DNA from: Psococerastis gibbosa
Lineage: Eukaryota; Arthropoda; Insecta; Psocodea; Psocidae
Length of the DNA stretch: 64,000 bases
Direction of reading: 5' to 3'
NCBI GenBank assembly: GCA_963971405.1
Contig: OZ020489.1
Coordinates: 23,958,290-24,022,289, forward strand
In this document: piece after piece, positions 24,001-36,700 of the stretch
Layout: each line of letters opens with the position of its first letter
How positions within the stretch are numbered: position 1 is the first letter of the stretch
The notes under the pieces: generated by a model
The model's database searches: none
Seen by the model: the letters and a program-made list of their open reading frames with translations, nothing else
What the model was told of the DNA's origin: nothing
Program-made: the position numbers and the translations under genes

Positions 24001-27000
24001 GGTAACCGGTGTAGGTTGACATCGAGAACGTATACAAGTTTGCCAATAGCCAAAAATGCATACGAAAACAATGCAAATAATGCCCAACATCCATGGGTTC
24101 GTTGGCTCTGGACAAGGGACCATAAGTAGGCCTGGGTCCATAAAAAGTCATTTAAAAAATAATAACTAACTATATAACTAATGTCAGTATTATATGCCAT
24201 ATTATAATTCTGCAATATACTCCAATGTCGGTTCAATTCAAAACGTACAGTAGGCTACGTATTTTCAATTTTTTATTTCAAATGTTGGCTGTCTCTTAAC
24301 AAAATTACCTATTTCTTCACAGAGTATCGCAGCTCTACCGTACAGCAAATTTACTCTACACTCAAGCCATCTACCGAGCTACCCCCTACGTGACAGGGGT
24401 CACTATCGGGTACTACCTGAGAAAGCATGGAGATTACTATCGGGCAGATAAACTGCAGAAACCTCTGATAGCAATAGGCTGGATAGTTGCGATTTGTCTT
24501 GGATTTTTGGCAGTAGTCACTCCCATTCATCTGGCCGCCAGAGACTACGAGTACGATGCTTCAGAAGCCGCACAGTACGCTGCACTGGGCCCCATTTCGT
24601 GGTCAATTGCTTTGGGCTGGCTCATTGCAGCCTGTCATTTGGGATATGGAGGTAACAGACTCATAAATCTGAGCTAATACAATTTAAACTCGATTAATAA
24701 TTTTCAAAATCTAAGCTTATTAACAAGACAAATATTTGCAGATACACTTGCATGATGTGATTTTCTTCTGTAGTTTCTGACTAGCCCATGTGCTAGGAGC
24801 CCACAAAATAACTAGCTTAGTTAAATGATTAAATCAATCAGCAGCCCTATTATGGCGATTTGGGATTAACATAGTACCGGGGCTTATTTTTTAATACCGC
24901 ATTAGTAAGGTGTCACGTGACGGTGTTGCGCAGGAAATTCAAATTAATAAATTATTGGGATACAAGAGAATGGTTGAATTGTTTTATAATTGTAGGAAAT
25001 ACTAATAAACAATAAAATGTACAGGTAGAATTTTTATTAATGTATCTATTGTATATCTAATGGAGTAAAAATTGAAAAATCGCCAAAAATATAGCCGAGG
25101 ATTAATTTACCAATTTGAATTTCCCGCGCACTTTGCACCAATTGATTTAAAATAACTGAATAAACCCCGGTACATTGTGTTAATCCAAAATCGTCATAAT
25201 AGGGCTGCTATAGTCAATGGTTTTGATAGGAACCTCTCCTTGTTATGGTAGCCTACAATAACTTATAAATATAGTCATGGGCTTCACCGGCTATGATGAG
25301 CAGTGAGGGAGGCTGCCTCCCTCCCTCCCCCCTGCAAAACCCTCAATGCTCTGTCTTCTCTGTGTTATTATGGAACTTAATGAGTTGCTATGCACTATTA
25401 CCTACATTGTGAGGAATTAGGCTACTGTACAATATATACATATACTATATTTCTTTGACTTTAAGCTGCTATTTTTGGTTACAGGCCGATTCAACGACTT
25501 TCTGAGAAGCAGACCTTTTGTTGTTTTGAGCCGGCTATCCTACTCAGTGTACCTGATTCAGTTCTTAGTGTTCAATCACTATGTTGGAACGATAAGGGCT
25601 GCCAAAGTTTTCACCCTTACAGAAATCGTAAGTTTTTTTCACTTAGAACCGGTCTCACCACGCTTAGAATCGTTTTCGCGAAGAATGTTGGCGCACCGCC
25701 ATGCATTGGAACATTGGGGTGCCGCCTGTACTGTTGACGCATTTACTTTTGTGCAGCACTAAAAAAAACAAGTCTCCATTCAGAGGTCAATTTCTTTAAC
25801 TCGCGGCAACAGTTCTGTTTTGTTTATTTATGTACAGTTCATTTCACTATTGCCTAGGTGTGTATTCCACTGGTCAATATTCCGTCATTTGTGATTAAAA
25901 AAAGGTGAGATTTTTGTTTTAAGGAGACTATTATGTAGATACTTAACTTATACAGATAATAGTCTCCTTAAAACAAAAATCTCAACTTTCTTTTAATCAC
26001 AAATGACGGAATATTGACCAGTGGAATACATGCTCTATCAATCAATGATGATAAAATAAAATAGAAGGCGCCAAGCCATAAGCTAAGTATTACCGAAAAC
26101 TGTGAAAAGGGGAGGAAATCTGGCAACCTAGCGATAGGTTAACAGCAAAGGAAGCATTTCCACGTTTTAGGGTTCCAACAGAAAAAGAAACTAGGGGCAA
26201 ATGAGAAACAAATGAACAATTCAACGGGCCCGCAGTAAGTTCTGTGCATTTAACTCGCAATCTAAATAGCTGGTGTTTGACTATATTAGGCTTATGGTGA
26301 GTACCACCCGCTTACTCGAGGAAACTACCGCGGGATCGTTGAGTGACTGAGCTACGGATGCCAGCCCGCTTGCTATCAATATAGCTATTGTGAGCATTGT
26401 TTCTGTTAGATAGACCTATAGCTAATATTCGTTTATTGTTTCAGCTAAATCCCTTTGAAATCACAGTTATTTTGGTCCTCTCTATAATTGTAACACTTCT
26501 ATTTGATATTCCCATGAAGGACGTAAAAACTATTCTCCTGGAAAGAAATAAGGAGATTCGTGCATCGGCAGAGGGTAGGTAGACATGTACTATATATTGT
26601 ATAAAGGTATGAAACAAATAATATACAGTGCAATAGCAGGTAACTAACAAAACGGTTAACGAAAGGCTCACGAATAGTGTATGTTACCGGCCATGCACTC
26701 GTATATAATTTCCATGGTAATGGTACTAGAAAGGTACCTGTGCATGAGTAGATATGTATGATATGATGTTTATATACAGTATGTATTATATGTATATATG
26801 AATGAGTACATATGAGTACCTATGAATGAGCATGAGCAGGAAGGAAACATTTTTTCCGGGCCTGGGCGCATCCGACCCCCTGACCACCTGATCACCATCC
26901 TTAAATCTTAAATAAAAAAACCTTAAATAAGGACTTTTTTTGTTCTATTACTAAGCCAACCTAGCGGAGTTAGGGCTATAAAGCCCTCTTTTACACTCAA

Positions 27001-27701
27001 CTAGGAAGGCCCGGGACCGCCTGCTTTACATGCCCTCCGAAGCATGGCCAGAAAATGTAGCAAGTGTGAGACTCGAACCAACAACTCTTCGGGTGAAAGT
27101 CAGAGTCCGTACCACTACTCTACATATCCTAAATACGGTAGTGGTCAGGTTTGAACCCTCAATTGGTTGTCGCGTAACCGTGTTTCTTTTTGTTCATGTT
27201 ATTAATCTAGAATTTGCCAACTAACATACTGCACATACAGTTTGGGACTATAACTGAAAGAAAGCTTCTGAACGACAAACTTGTGAACACCTCATTTTAT
27301 GAGGACTTCTGCTGAATTTTCAATATGAATTTTTTTCTGCTGCAGGTGAAGCAGATGCTGAAAATGATGAGGAAACACAAGAAGGTAACGCTGTAGAGAA
27401 AGAGCCTGAGGCTAATGTAGAGATGCTCTCTGATGAAGATGGTAGCCATTGTTTTGATGGCCCTGAGAGTGCTCTTGCAGAGGAGAGCGAAGAAAAAGCT
27501 ATAGATGATGAATTGGAGGGTGATTTAAGTCCACACGAAGATGATGAGGAAGATGAAGACCATTTTCTACGAAGATCCAGTAGAATACGTTTCGATGATG
27601 ATGACGAAAAAGAATTTTGGCTGGAAGGTGATCAGCAGGACCCTCAAGCTGAAGAGGAGGAAGAAGACGTTGAAAACTTTTGGGGCGAAGATGAAGATTA
27701 A
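18098..27701 (+). CDS. NRF gene B: NRF-6-like membrane acyltransferase with large acidic inserts, 1210 aa
   Basis: Thirteen exons, all in phase: 18098-18271, 18606-18783, 19027-19935, 20674-20924, 21140-21354, 21951-22183, 22290-22480, 22797-23126, 23511-23704, 24323-24651, 25485-25627, 26445-26574, 27346-27701. A hydrophobic N-terminus (residues about 1-30) is followed by a 350-residue charged insert: an Asp/Glu tract, three 26-residue repeats (about 212-289) and a Lys/Pro-rich part. The NRF domain starts near 380 (LPVFSLAG) and has six cysteines, as in C and D. TM1 is about 577-593, then an acidic linker, then the acyltransferase-3 domain with SCIHGIKALFTIMLYIGH (His699), RVIRLTP and LSRLSYSVYLIQ. 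An acidic tail fills about 1093-1210. Typical relatives are about 650-750 residues. The intron found in A, C and D before xTP is absent. Role and substrate are unknown. Confidence 0.9.
19208..19258 (+). repeat. Coding GAY trinucleotide repeat in gene B
   Basis: A run of GAT/GAC codons, interrupted by one GGC, encodes two poly-Asp stretches inside the acidic insert of gene B. It is a likely site of length variation between alleles. Confidence 0.85.
19308..19541 (+). repeat. Three 78-bp tandem repeats in the coding sequence of gene B
   Basis: The units at 19308-19385, 19386-19463 and 19464-19541 each encode 26 residues of the form DKNKxxEKIxxxPxKVxKI plus a K-x-P-(N/D)-E ending. Units 2 and 3 are closest to each other. 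This Lys-rich block follows the poly-Asp part, so the insert is of mixed charge. Confidence 0.85.
21444..21684 (+). repeat. 240-bp dispersed repeat, copy 1
   Basis: It shares GGTTAAGTCATGCT, GCTTGTCCA, GGTTGACAT, ATACGGAAGCAATACAAATA, ATCCATGGGATCGTTGG and AACAAGGGACC with 23908-24150 in the same orientation. Both copies lie in introns of gene B, 2.4 kb apart. Confidence 0.65.
23219..23448 (-). mobile_element. tRNA-derived SINE family 1, copy 1
   Basis: On the minus strand it begins at the ATGTCAGGACATGTAGAGTA head. A box A-like TAGAGTAGTGG follows, then a box B-like GGTTCGAGTCC about 40 bases later, then a body, and it ends in AT-rich AATAAATAAATAAG. Copies or fragments are at 26905, 28333, 35783, 36637 and 37600. 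The two promoter boxes and the tail make a polymerase III retroposon very likely. Confidence 0.8.
23908..24150 (+). repeat. 240-bp dispersed repeat, copy 2
   Basis: Partner of 21444-21684: TTGGTTAAGTCATGCTT, GGTTGACATCGAGA, ATGCAAATAATGCCCAACAT and GGACAAGGGACCATA. No coding content is present. Confidence 0.65.
25857..26033. mobile_element. Foldback MITE of the GTGTATTCCAC family, copy 1
   Basis: The arms GTGTATTCCACTGGTCAATA / TATTGACCAGTGGAATACA continue inward through CCGTCATTTGTGATTAAAA and AGATTTTTGTTTTAAGGAGA. The arms are about 75 bp with a short loop, so the transcript could fold into a long hairpin. It lies in an intron of gene B. A shorter relative is at 50936-51057. Confidence 0.85.
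26905..27130 (-). mobile_element. tRNA-derived SINE family 1, copy 2
   Basis: Same structure as at 23219: minus-strand head AGGATATGTAGAGTAGTGG, box B GGTTCGAGTCTCACAC and a 3' AT-rich tail. It lies in the last intron of gene B, about 215 bp before the final exon. Confidence 0.8.
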
Positions 27702-28332
27702 ATCAAACAGAAGAAAGTATATCTAGGTGTAATAATTTTTGTTTTCATTGATTAGGTAGAAACCCTATTCCCCTTTCTCAGTCAGTTATAATGCACTGAC
27801 TTAAGTTACTTATAGTGTACAATATTAGCATATATGTGTATACGAGTTAGTCAGGTCGTCAATATGTATAGATAGTACTACTAGTATCTATGTATACATT
27901 GTATTAAGAATTCTAAGCATCAATTTGCAGAAGTGGAATATAATGTAGGCCTATGTTGAAATATTTATCTTAAACGTTTATAGTTAGCCAATTAAACTTC
28001 CAACAGTACACAGTTGCATCTTTTAAATATAATATCCATAGTAATACCGGTTAAAACGACGGTGAACTATGTTAAATCTATGAAAAAAACATTTCCAGTG
28101 AAGTTATTAAACTAGGCGAAGCTTCTTCGTCGCACACCTAGTGTGTGGACACAATATTACAGTAGGTCAGACTTTCTATTGCATAATCACCTTCGTTACT
28201 TCTTTCATTCGCTAGTATGTCGGCTTTCAAGAGGCCAAGTCGGATGGAAGATCAAGGTCGCGCATAGACACAGAGTAAACCTTACTGCATTTCTGGCACT
28301 CTATTGTACTATAAATCCATAGTCTGAGTAAC

Positions 28333-28512
28333 GATAAATAAATAATAAATAAATAAATACTGTTTGTTCTATTGCTAAGTCAACCTAGCTGAGTTAGGGC
28401 TATAAAACCCTCTCTTACACTCAACTAGGAAGACCCGGGACCGCCTGCTTTACATGCCCTTCGAAGCATGGCCAGAAAATGTAGGTAGTGTGGGACTCGA
28501 ACCAACAACCTA
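28333..28512 (-). mobile_element. tRNA-derived SINE family 1, copy 3 (5' truncated)
   Basis: Tail AATAAATAATAAATAAATAA, body and box B complement (GGGACTCGAACCAACA) are present. The box A end is missing, as in a 5'-truncated insertion. Confidence 0.7.
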
Positions 28513-28730
28513 CATTCGAATTTTCCATGATAAATTTTTTCTTACTAAAAGCGAGTCAGAGTTAAAAATACAATAAAATTCAGATTTCATTTATCAGGTT
28601 CATGCATAGGAAATAAGATACTGTAAGTAACATACTATGTACCTGCATGGTACAAAATCAATATAAAATAGGTACACTTACTGTATATGTACGTACTGCA
28701 CCCGTTTTATGCTTAAAATAATATGTTGTT

Positions 28731-28815
28731 GTTTTTGTTTCCAACGCTTGCTTTCAGCATTTCTGCTTTAAGCAACCCTGTTAGCCTGGTGGGGTGAGTG
28801 AGCTGACGTACAAGT
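28731..28815 (+). repeat. Dispersed repeat family 4, copy 2
   Basis: CAACGCTTGCTTTCAGCATT followed by CAACCCTGTTAGCCTGGTGG, closely matching 46452-46535 and the complement of 8515-8600. Confidence 0.6.
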
Positions 28816-30776
28816 TTTCAATCCACCTCATAAGGCTTGCAGCTGGACCAAAATGTTGATTTTTCTTTGAAAGTCGACGTTCAAAAGGGGAGAAAGGAAA
28901 TGTGTTCTGTTGTAAAATTTATGATGCTTTTCCAATAGATTAATAAGAGCTTCCCCGTTCTTCGGTGCTTCCTGTCGTTTTTTATTGAGTTATTCTGACA
29001 CATCGAATCCCTAGCATGTCCAAAAATACCGCCCTTGCAGGGAGATTTAGTGCGCCTTGAGCCAAGGAGCAATTGCCCCCCCCCCCCTCCCTGGGTGAAA
29101 AATTCGGACTTTGAAATTTTATTAGCGCTAGTTTTACAAAGCACGATTTTCTTTTTTTGAATGCCTCCGAGCCCAAGCGGCCCCGCCCTGTCTTTGTCCC
29201 TGCCTGCTGGACAAATTTCCCTTTTACGGTAAGGTACCGAATCGTCTGAAGGGAATGATTGGCACATAGCTCAGGAAGACAGTAACTCACGATCTTCCAG
29301 TTACCAAGGCCAAGGCGCAAAGTCAGATTTTTCGGTGGGGATTCAACGCAGTGTTGATTCTACAGTACCAGTCGGTGATGAGTGTGAACCACAGGTGTGC
29401 TTGTGGATGATTGGATTGACGAATTTTAAGTTCATGCACTTCCAAGGTAGCCAAATGCATGTACGTAGATACCATAAGTACTAACTAATTATGCTTACAT
29501 CACGAATAAAATATAAATACATAAATAATAAATATATTCGGTGCCCATCACAGACAGGTGCCTGGAGAATTTGTTAATTCCTGGTTGTAGTAGGATACAT
29601 TTAATAGTCAATTATAAGTGGCACAACAAACAAACCAATGAGGGTTTAGGCCTGAAGACTGGTCGAGGAACCCATCTCTTGTCCACTGCTCTATTTGGGA
29701 TGTTCAGGTCAGTAAATGCTCGACAGTCGCGTTTTCCCCCAACCGTTGAAGGTAAAATGTCCATTACGATTGAGTGGACCCAGACCATTCATATCCGTTA
29801 GTGTCGAGTCTCAAAACTCAACCTTTAATCGGTTTCATTGACTAGCTTGACTAATTTGCAGCAGTTGACTAGTTTTTCGTTAATCAGACACGTGCAATTG
29901 CTGTTGGGGTCATCCTGCGATGTCGCAACTAAAGTGTACACAGTTGTTTCTGAATTAAATGCTGTACGATATGTTTATGCTCCTACCGATACTGGTACGT
30001 GTTGTATTTATGATAACAAGTATGGTAAGGTAGGTAGGATATACAGTACATTATGAATAAATAACAGTGTTTTTTTTTTGGTTTCTTGAAATAGGCATAA
30101 TACGCGAAGCGGCGGTTCGTATTATAACTCATCCCATTTCTCTTTGTAACCGAAATATAAAAAAATTAATAAAGAAAGTAGGTATGTAGAAAGCCGTGGC
30201 ACAGGAAACGAGAATGTTTGAAACTGTAATCTGCGTCGGTACCTTGCCACAGAAAAACGATGAAAGAGAGAAAAATATCGAAAGGGTGATGATCATTAAA
30301 GGCCATATTGTACATACATATAAGTAATAAAATACAATACATAATTTATACATATGTGAATACACATTCCCTAATCCACGACCGTTTAATATTAACTGAC
30401 CAGATTAAAAAGGGGTTAAATATGTAATGGCATTCTAAAATTATCTTGACTTACATTTTTAATCTCAGGTTGTTAATACTTACCGGCAGGTAGGTATGCA
30501 AAAAGTAAGCTACTAGTAGTTACAATTTAAATTAATCAGTAAAAGAGTTTGATTTCCTTTGCAGTTTCCTTAACTATCTGGTCTGCAGCAGCTTCAATTG
30601 ACTGACGAGAAACACAACACTAATTAATATTATAGTACTGTACATCACGATTAACAACAGCTAGTACAGAAATCTATGAGTGTTTGATTTTCGAAATAAG
30701 GGAAGTAGTTATGTGAAGTTGTGACACATCCTTCATATATAACATTTAGCTGTCGTTGTTGGCATCAGTGAACGTA

Positions 30777-33700
30777 ATGCCAGGGAAAGTGATTGTGCTA
30801 CTGCTTTTGGTGTCCGCTTTCTGTAGTATCGGGGGCAACCAGTTTCCAGTTCTGCAGCAGTTCTCGCGACTTGCTGCTTCTACAGCTGTCTTGCTACCTT
30901 CTTCCAACGTCAGCCAAGCCTGTGTGCAGCAGGTGGCGTCAGTTCTGCGAGAAGCTGAGGGGCTGCACCTTTGGGCTCTTAAGGGTAAGTATATAACTGC
31001 ACATTTACGAGTATGTATTTTAAATTGACTCTAGATAAGATGCTTCATGGTTGAAGATAGGGAAGCAGCGGGAAGTCCAGACTATTCCGTTCTATCTTAG
31101 ACTAAGGATGATACCTTAACCTAGGGACATTGAGGCATTGGCGTAAATTCCCAAAATTTCGGGGGGGGGGGGGCTTTAGGACCCCAAGACCTTGAAACCT
31201 TGAAATCGATAAGAGGAGAAAGGGGAGCCCGGGGTCCCCCTCCCCCCCGAAAAAAAACTGATAATTGTAAGGGCAAGTGTGGTTTTACAAATATTTTATC
31301 CTGAAGAACGGGGGGCCCGGGGGTCTCCCCCGGAAAAAAACAGTGATGAATAGGCCCAAATTAAGGAGGTTTTACGCATTTTTCAAGCAATACCGTTGAA
31401 ATTATAAAGACGAATAAACCTACCACTGATGGGGCCCGTGGGTCTCCCCCGGGGAATTTTTCTTAAAAAATAGGTCTGAAATATTGGGGTTTTAAGCATT
31501 TTGAGTATTATATTTTTAGTGAAAGTACTTGGTCGATATGTTGATTTTTTTCATGATGTCTTTCAAGTGGAATAAGCATGCCAGGAATTAGTTTCCCTTT
31601 CGTTTTTGTGGATACTATGCCTTTCGCCTCCATAACGTCTTTGTCATCAGAAATCCGGGGGGGGGGGGGGGCAGGACCCCCTATTTACGCCAATGTTTGC
31701 AAGAGATACAATTGAGATATTATAACGACGAATAAACCTACCATTGAGGGGGCCCGGTGATCTCCCCAGGAGAAAAATTTGGAAAAAAATAGCTCTGAAG
31801 TATAGGGGTTTTAGTATTTTGAGTAATAAATTTTTTGTGAAAGTACTTGGTCAATATGTTGATTTTTTTCATGTAAAATAAGCATACTAAGGATTAGTTT
31901 CCCTTTCATTATTGTGGATACTATGCCTTTAGCCTCCAAAACGCCTTTGGCACCAAAACTCCTGGGGGGGGGGCTACGGGTGGACTTGGGGGGGGGGCTA
32001 AGCCCCCCAGGACCCCCCTATTTACGCTAATGCTTTGAGGTAATAGGTAGACTACAATATATATCCTATGACCTATCAGACTAAACTACAAATCAGGGGG
32101 TCTTTGGGAGGGCCTGTTGACTCCCCTCCCAAGTTTTTGAAGAAAGAAAGAACGGGACGGGACGCGGGTTTTTGATGCTACACAGGCCAGACAGAACGCG
32201 CGAAAAATTGTGGGACTGGGGGAAGAAACGGTTCATTCTCAATTAGAAGGAAGACCGACAACATTATGCAGTATATTCTCAGTAGGAACTTTACTTGCCA
32301 ATATATGATCAGTCAAATGGCAGTAGGCTACTACCAACCTAACCCAAAAATTAAACTTTCAGTTATAGACGCGACTGCCAAAGTTCCGTCTGGTATTTTA
32401 CATGGTAATATAAATCAGCTGGGGGACTTTGACTTGTGTTTGGAAGCTGCGGGTAATGGAGAAAATGCTGAAATCAGAGGACGTTACTGCCTTGCCGACT
32501 TCGATATCGTTCCTAAAGATGAGAATCTTAAAGAAATAGATGATATCACTCACAGTTTTAGACCATTGACATCTAATATTGACGACGTAAGTAGAAGTAC
32601 TGTGCATCTAACCTATAAAGAGCAATAAAGAAGAGGTTATTATAATTGGAATCAAATGTAGCCTACGGGGCCCCCCGGGTAAATTTTCTTGAAAAATAGG
32701 GCTGAAACATTGGGGTTTTACGCTTTTTCAGAGCAATAAGATGTCTATAATACAGGAATTAATATAATTGTGCAGAAGGGGGGCCCGGGGGTCACCCCCG
32801 GGAGAAAAATCTTGAAAAATAGGGCAGAAATAGTAGGGTTTCACGCATTTTGAGTGCAGTTAACACTTGTCTTTTAGAGGCAAAGAATATAACTAACTTC
32901 CAAAGGGGGGGGGGGCGATTGCCCGCAGTGCCGGTCGCTGCGTCCGCCGCTGATAGCTGGTTTTAATGGTCCTGGAAGAATATGAGTTTTCACTGGAGAA
33001 TAGGCCTGCACACCGGTTCGTCTACAACGAGCAATATAGACGTAGTAGAACATCTATATTCGTGAACCGGTCAGCTGATTTACAGTACGGTATGCCTTTC
33101 TCATATCAAATCAGAAAAAGACCAAAGACCAAAGATCGTATTTCACTGAAGAACTACTTCAGTGGGCAATATGCTTTGCTAGACTAATTAATTAATTTCA
33201 ACTCATAGACTCAGGTCCATCTAGTCACTCCACAAAAGCTGAAGATGTAATGGTATACGAACATAATAGCCTAGCCCTGTCTGCGCAACCAACCACTTAT
33301 TTGTAGTTTTCATTTTTTTGACTATATAACATACTGTTCCCCCAGAAAAGTTTGCAAATGTCCATGAAAATATCCCTTAATGCTTTACCAAGTCGGGGAC
33401 AAGCAACGTCTCTCCATGTAAATTCCCTATGCTGCATTTTCAAATCAGATAGAACTACTTTGCATGTGTTTGTATACACAAAACTTACGGTGGTTCCATT
33501 CCAAATTCAATGCATTAAGGTCACAAGTGGACATTGCTTATTTTTTTTAGCTAAAATTGTCGATCTGTTGCACTTTTTACGAATTCACGACTCCAATGTC
33601 AAAATTAAAATTAAAATTTTCTGAATGTTAATTAATTGTCTTCAACTGCTGTAGCAACGTAAGTGGAACGGTTTTAGCCTTTTAGGATCATCATAGAACA

Positions 33701-36700
33701 AAATCAAAGCAATATTTATTGTTATAAATATTATTAGTGATGCGTTTCTTGAATTTGAGAAATTTATAAAATTTTCATCTTACCATACTGGGTTATAAAA
33801 TGGATCAACTTGAAAGTAGACAGTTAATATCCAAGTTAAGGGCATTCAGACCACAGGAAAGAGTGTTAAGTCTTACCAAAGGAAGCAGGCCTAGTAAGAG
33901 GAAGCAACTGAAGCAACATTTCCGCATGAACCGTTTGGTAAGGCAAGCAAATTCACCAGGAGGCATGAATGATGATCTTAAACCTTTGCGAACTATTTAA
34001 GGAAGTTGAAAGTTATATTTAAGATATATATTATATATATATATATATATATAGCCTATACAGAGTCTAGGAGTCCGTCGAGGTATAAAATCAACAAAAA
34101 TATAAAGGAAAGAAGACGTCAAAAATACTACAATAATCTCGACGAATGTGATGAAAGTATGATAAGGAACCCCATAATTATGTATATTCATCCTAGGATG
34201 ATTCCTGACTGTCAAGCTTGGACACCCTGTGACAAGAAATATTAGAGCTTGATGGTCGTTACCAAATGTCCAAGGAGAGCCTCCGCGTATTTATCATTAG
34301 GCGTCTTCATTTCAGGTAAAATAAAAAGCACCACCAGTCGGTTGAGGAGACTATTATAAATACACGCATCAGTAGTGCAGCAGAAACAAAGAAGTCACAA
34401 TTTAAATGCTGTGCAGATTTAAGATGTTTGACAAAATACAACGTCTTGGTCGAGTCGCCACGCACGCTTTCTTGGCGTTATAGGTATTTACAAGGAATCC
34501 GAAACGCCAGGTCTGAAGGAAATCGCATTGTATACCTTGACGAGACCCTTATTGGTGTGATACACAGAAACTCTATTCTGTGGCCTGAACGCTCTTAAGT
34601 TAACTTTCTACTTTCAAGTTGATCCATTTTATAACACAGTATGGTAAGATGAAAATTTTATAAATTTCTCAAATTCAAGAAACGCATCACTAATAATATT
34701 TATAACAATAAATATTACTTTGATTTTGTTCTATGATGATCCTAAAAGGCTAAAACCGTTCCACTAACGTTGCTACAGCAGTTGAAGACAATTAACTAAC
34801 ATTCAGAAAATTTTAATTTAATTTTGACATTGGAGTCGTGAATTCGTAAAAAGTGCAACAAATCGACAATTTTAGCTAAAAAAATAAGCAATGTCCACTT
34901 GTAACCTTAATGCATTGAATTTGGAATGGAACCCCCGTAAGGTTTGTGTATACAAACACATGCAAAGTAGTTCTATCTGATTTGAAAATGCAGCATAGGG
35001 AATTTACATGGAGAGGCGGGACTTGTCCCCGACTTGGTAAAGCATTAAGGGATATTTTCATGGACATTTGCAAACTTTTCTGGGCGAACAGTAATGTATC
35101 ATTCGGCCATTACATTGGTTAGGGTAGAAGAGGATGTGAGCCTTGAGGTTCAAGTCCCGCTTTGTTCATATTTTTCTTTGTCGTACAAAAATGTAGGCTA
35201 GTTCACACATCTACATCTACGCCTACATCTTCAAACGCTTTACATGCAAAAAAACTGAATTTAAAAAAATACCTACTATATATTTGCAAAAAATGCAATT
35301 TAAGCCTTTTTTTCCTTTTTTTAGCCCGCCCAACGTGTGCCGAAATTCAGTTCGTGGCGATGGGGAGTGTGCATGCCTTCAGCGTGCACTCCTGAAGATC
35401 TCAATAACCACCTCCAACAGATTTTATCACAGACTTTCGCCCATGCTGCTCACGTTAGCGTTCGCGTCGACCCTGATGCTTGTTACACCAATCACAAAGC
35501 TAGTCTTAGTTTTGGGCACTATTTCACCATGTAAGTGCTTATTGTTATTGCCAAGCTATATTAAAGAGTCAAGTTTCCATGACTGGTATAGAAGTTCCTT
35601 TTTCCTGGCCACTATAAGGAGTTTTTGGACAGAAAAAAACATAGCTGCTGCAATTGATGGTTCGAGGCATGTCTGAAAATTGAATCTGGAACCTTGACCT
35701 TCCAGTTCCTATAGTCCAGTTTTCTACCAACTGCGGCCCTCCCTCTTGCCATTTTTGTAGCTCATAATAAATAGGCCTATATAAATATAAATAAATAATT
35801 AATTTTGTACAATTACTAAGCCAACCTAGGAGATTTATGGCTATAAACCCTCTCTTATTGCACTCAACTGAGAAGGTCCGGGATCATCGCATCGGGGAAT
35901 GTCAGAGTACAATACAGTACCGTACCTACTTTGTATAAGGCTTTACATGAACTCCAGTATAATGAAACTTCTAAATATTTTAGGTCACTATTTCTGCTCC
36001 TAATCACTTGCTTGGCATACGGTACTATTCAAGAGAGAATGAATTTAAAACTGCAAAAGACAAAACTTGGAAAATTGCTGCAGTGTTTTTCTCTGCAGAG
36101 GAATTGGGCCAAGCTAATAAATACCGAGGCTGAGGGGGAGGACATTGAGATCGTGAACGGGGCGAGGGGGCTCAACGCCCTACCACTACTGATGGCTCAT
36201 AAACAGATGGCCTATTTATTCACACCCTTTGCTAATTCACACAAAATGGCCCAGGTAACTACGAGTTCAACAGCATAGATGGTCGAGATACGGCAGACAG
36301 GAATTTTAGGTTGAAAAAAAGCAGGTAGATTTTTTTTTACAAAGTTGAGTAGAGGAGTTCCAATATCCAAAGTAGGCCTATGTGTGTCTGAAAAGCAGAA
36401 ACACCTCGCTGCTGAGGAAGCAGACCGTATACCCCGAAATCAGTAAGTTAATAGATTTTAATTAATTTAATATGTAAATTATTTTGCACTACTCTATTAT
36501 CAAAATGTGCAATACATTAATGCGAATGAGAATTAAAGTGATTTTATGGTCACGTGAATGGTACATCCCCAGATATTATATTATTTTTTATATTATTTAT
36601 AAATTATGTGATTATATTAATATTAATTAATATAAAATAAATAAATAAATCTAAACGTTTTGTTGTTCTATTACTAAGGCAACCTAGTGGAGTTACGGCT

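Larger units (their letters stand above)
27702..30776. other. Intergenic region between NRF genes B and C
   Basis: It contains a truncated SINE (28333), a family 4 repeat (28731) and a C-rich low-complexity patch near 29075. Sequence at about 29640-29760 is loosely similar to 775-870. No gene was recognised; the short ORFs here have no recognisable domain. No AATAAA was seen shortly after the gene B stop. Confidence 0.5.

Noticed and set aside
32266..32362. ATG at 32266 as an alternative start of gene C
   Set aside because: The sequence before 32363 is intron with a clean acceptor; the signal-peptide exon at 30777 joins in phase and matches gene D.
33352..33624. ORF in the left arm of the Tc1-like element, repeated at 34876-35073 on the other strand
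   Set aside because: Its presence in both arms shows it is terminal inverted repeat sequence and not a separate gene.
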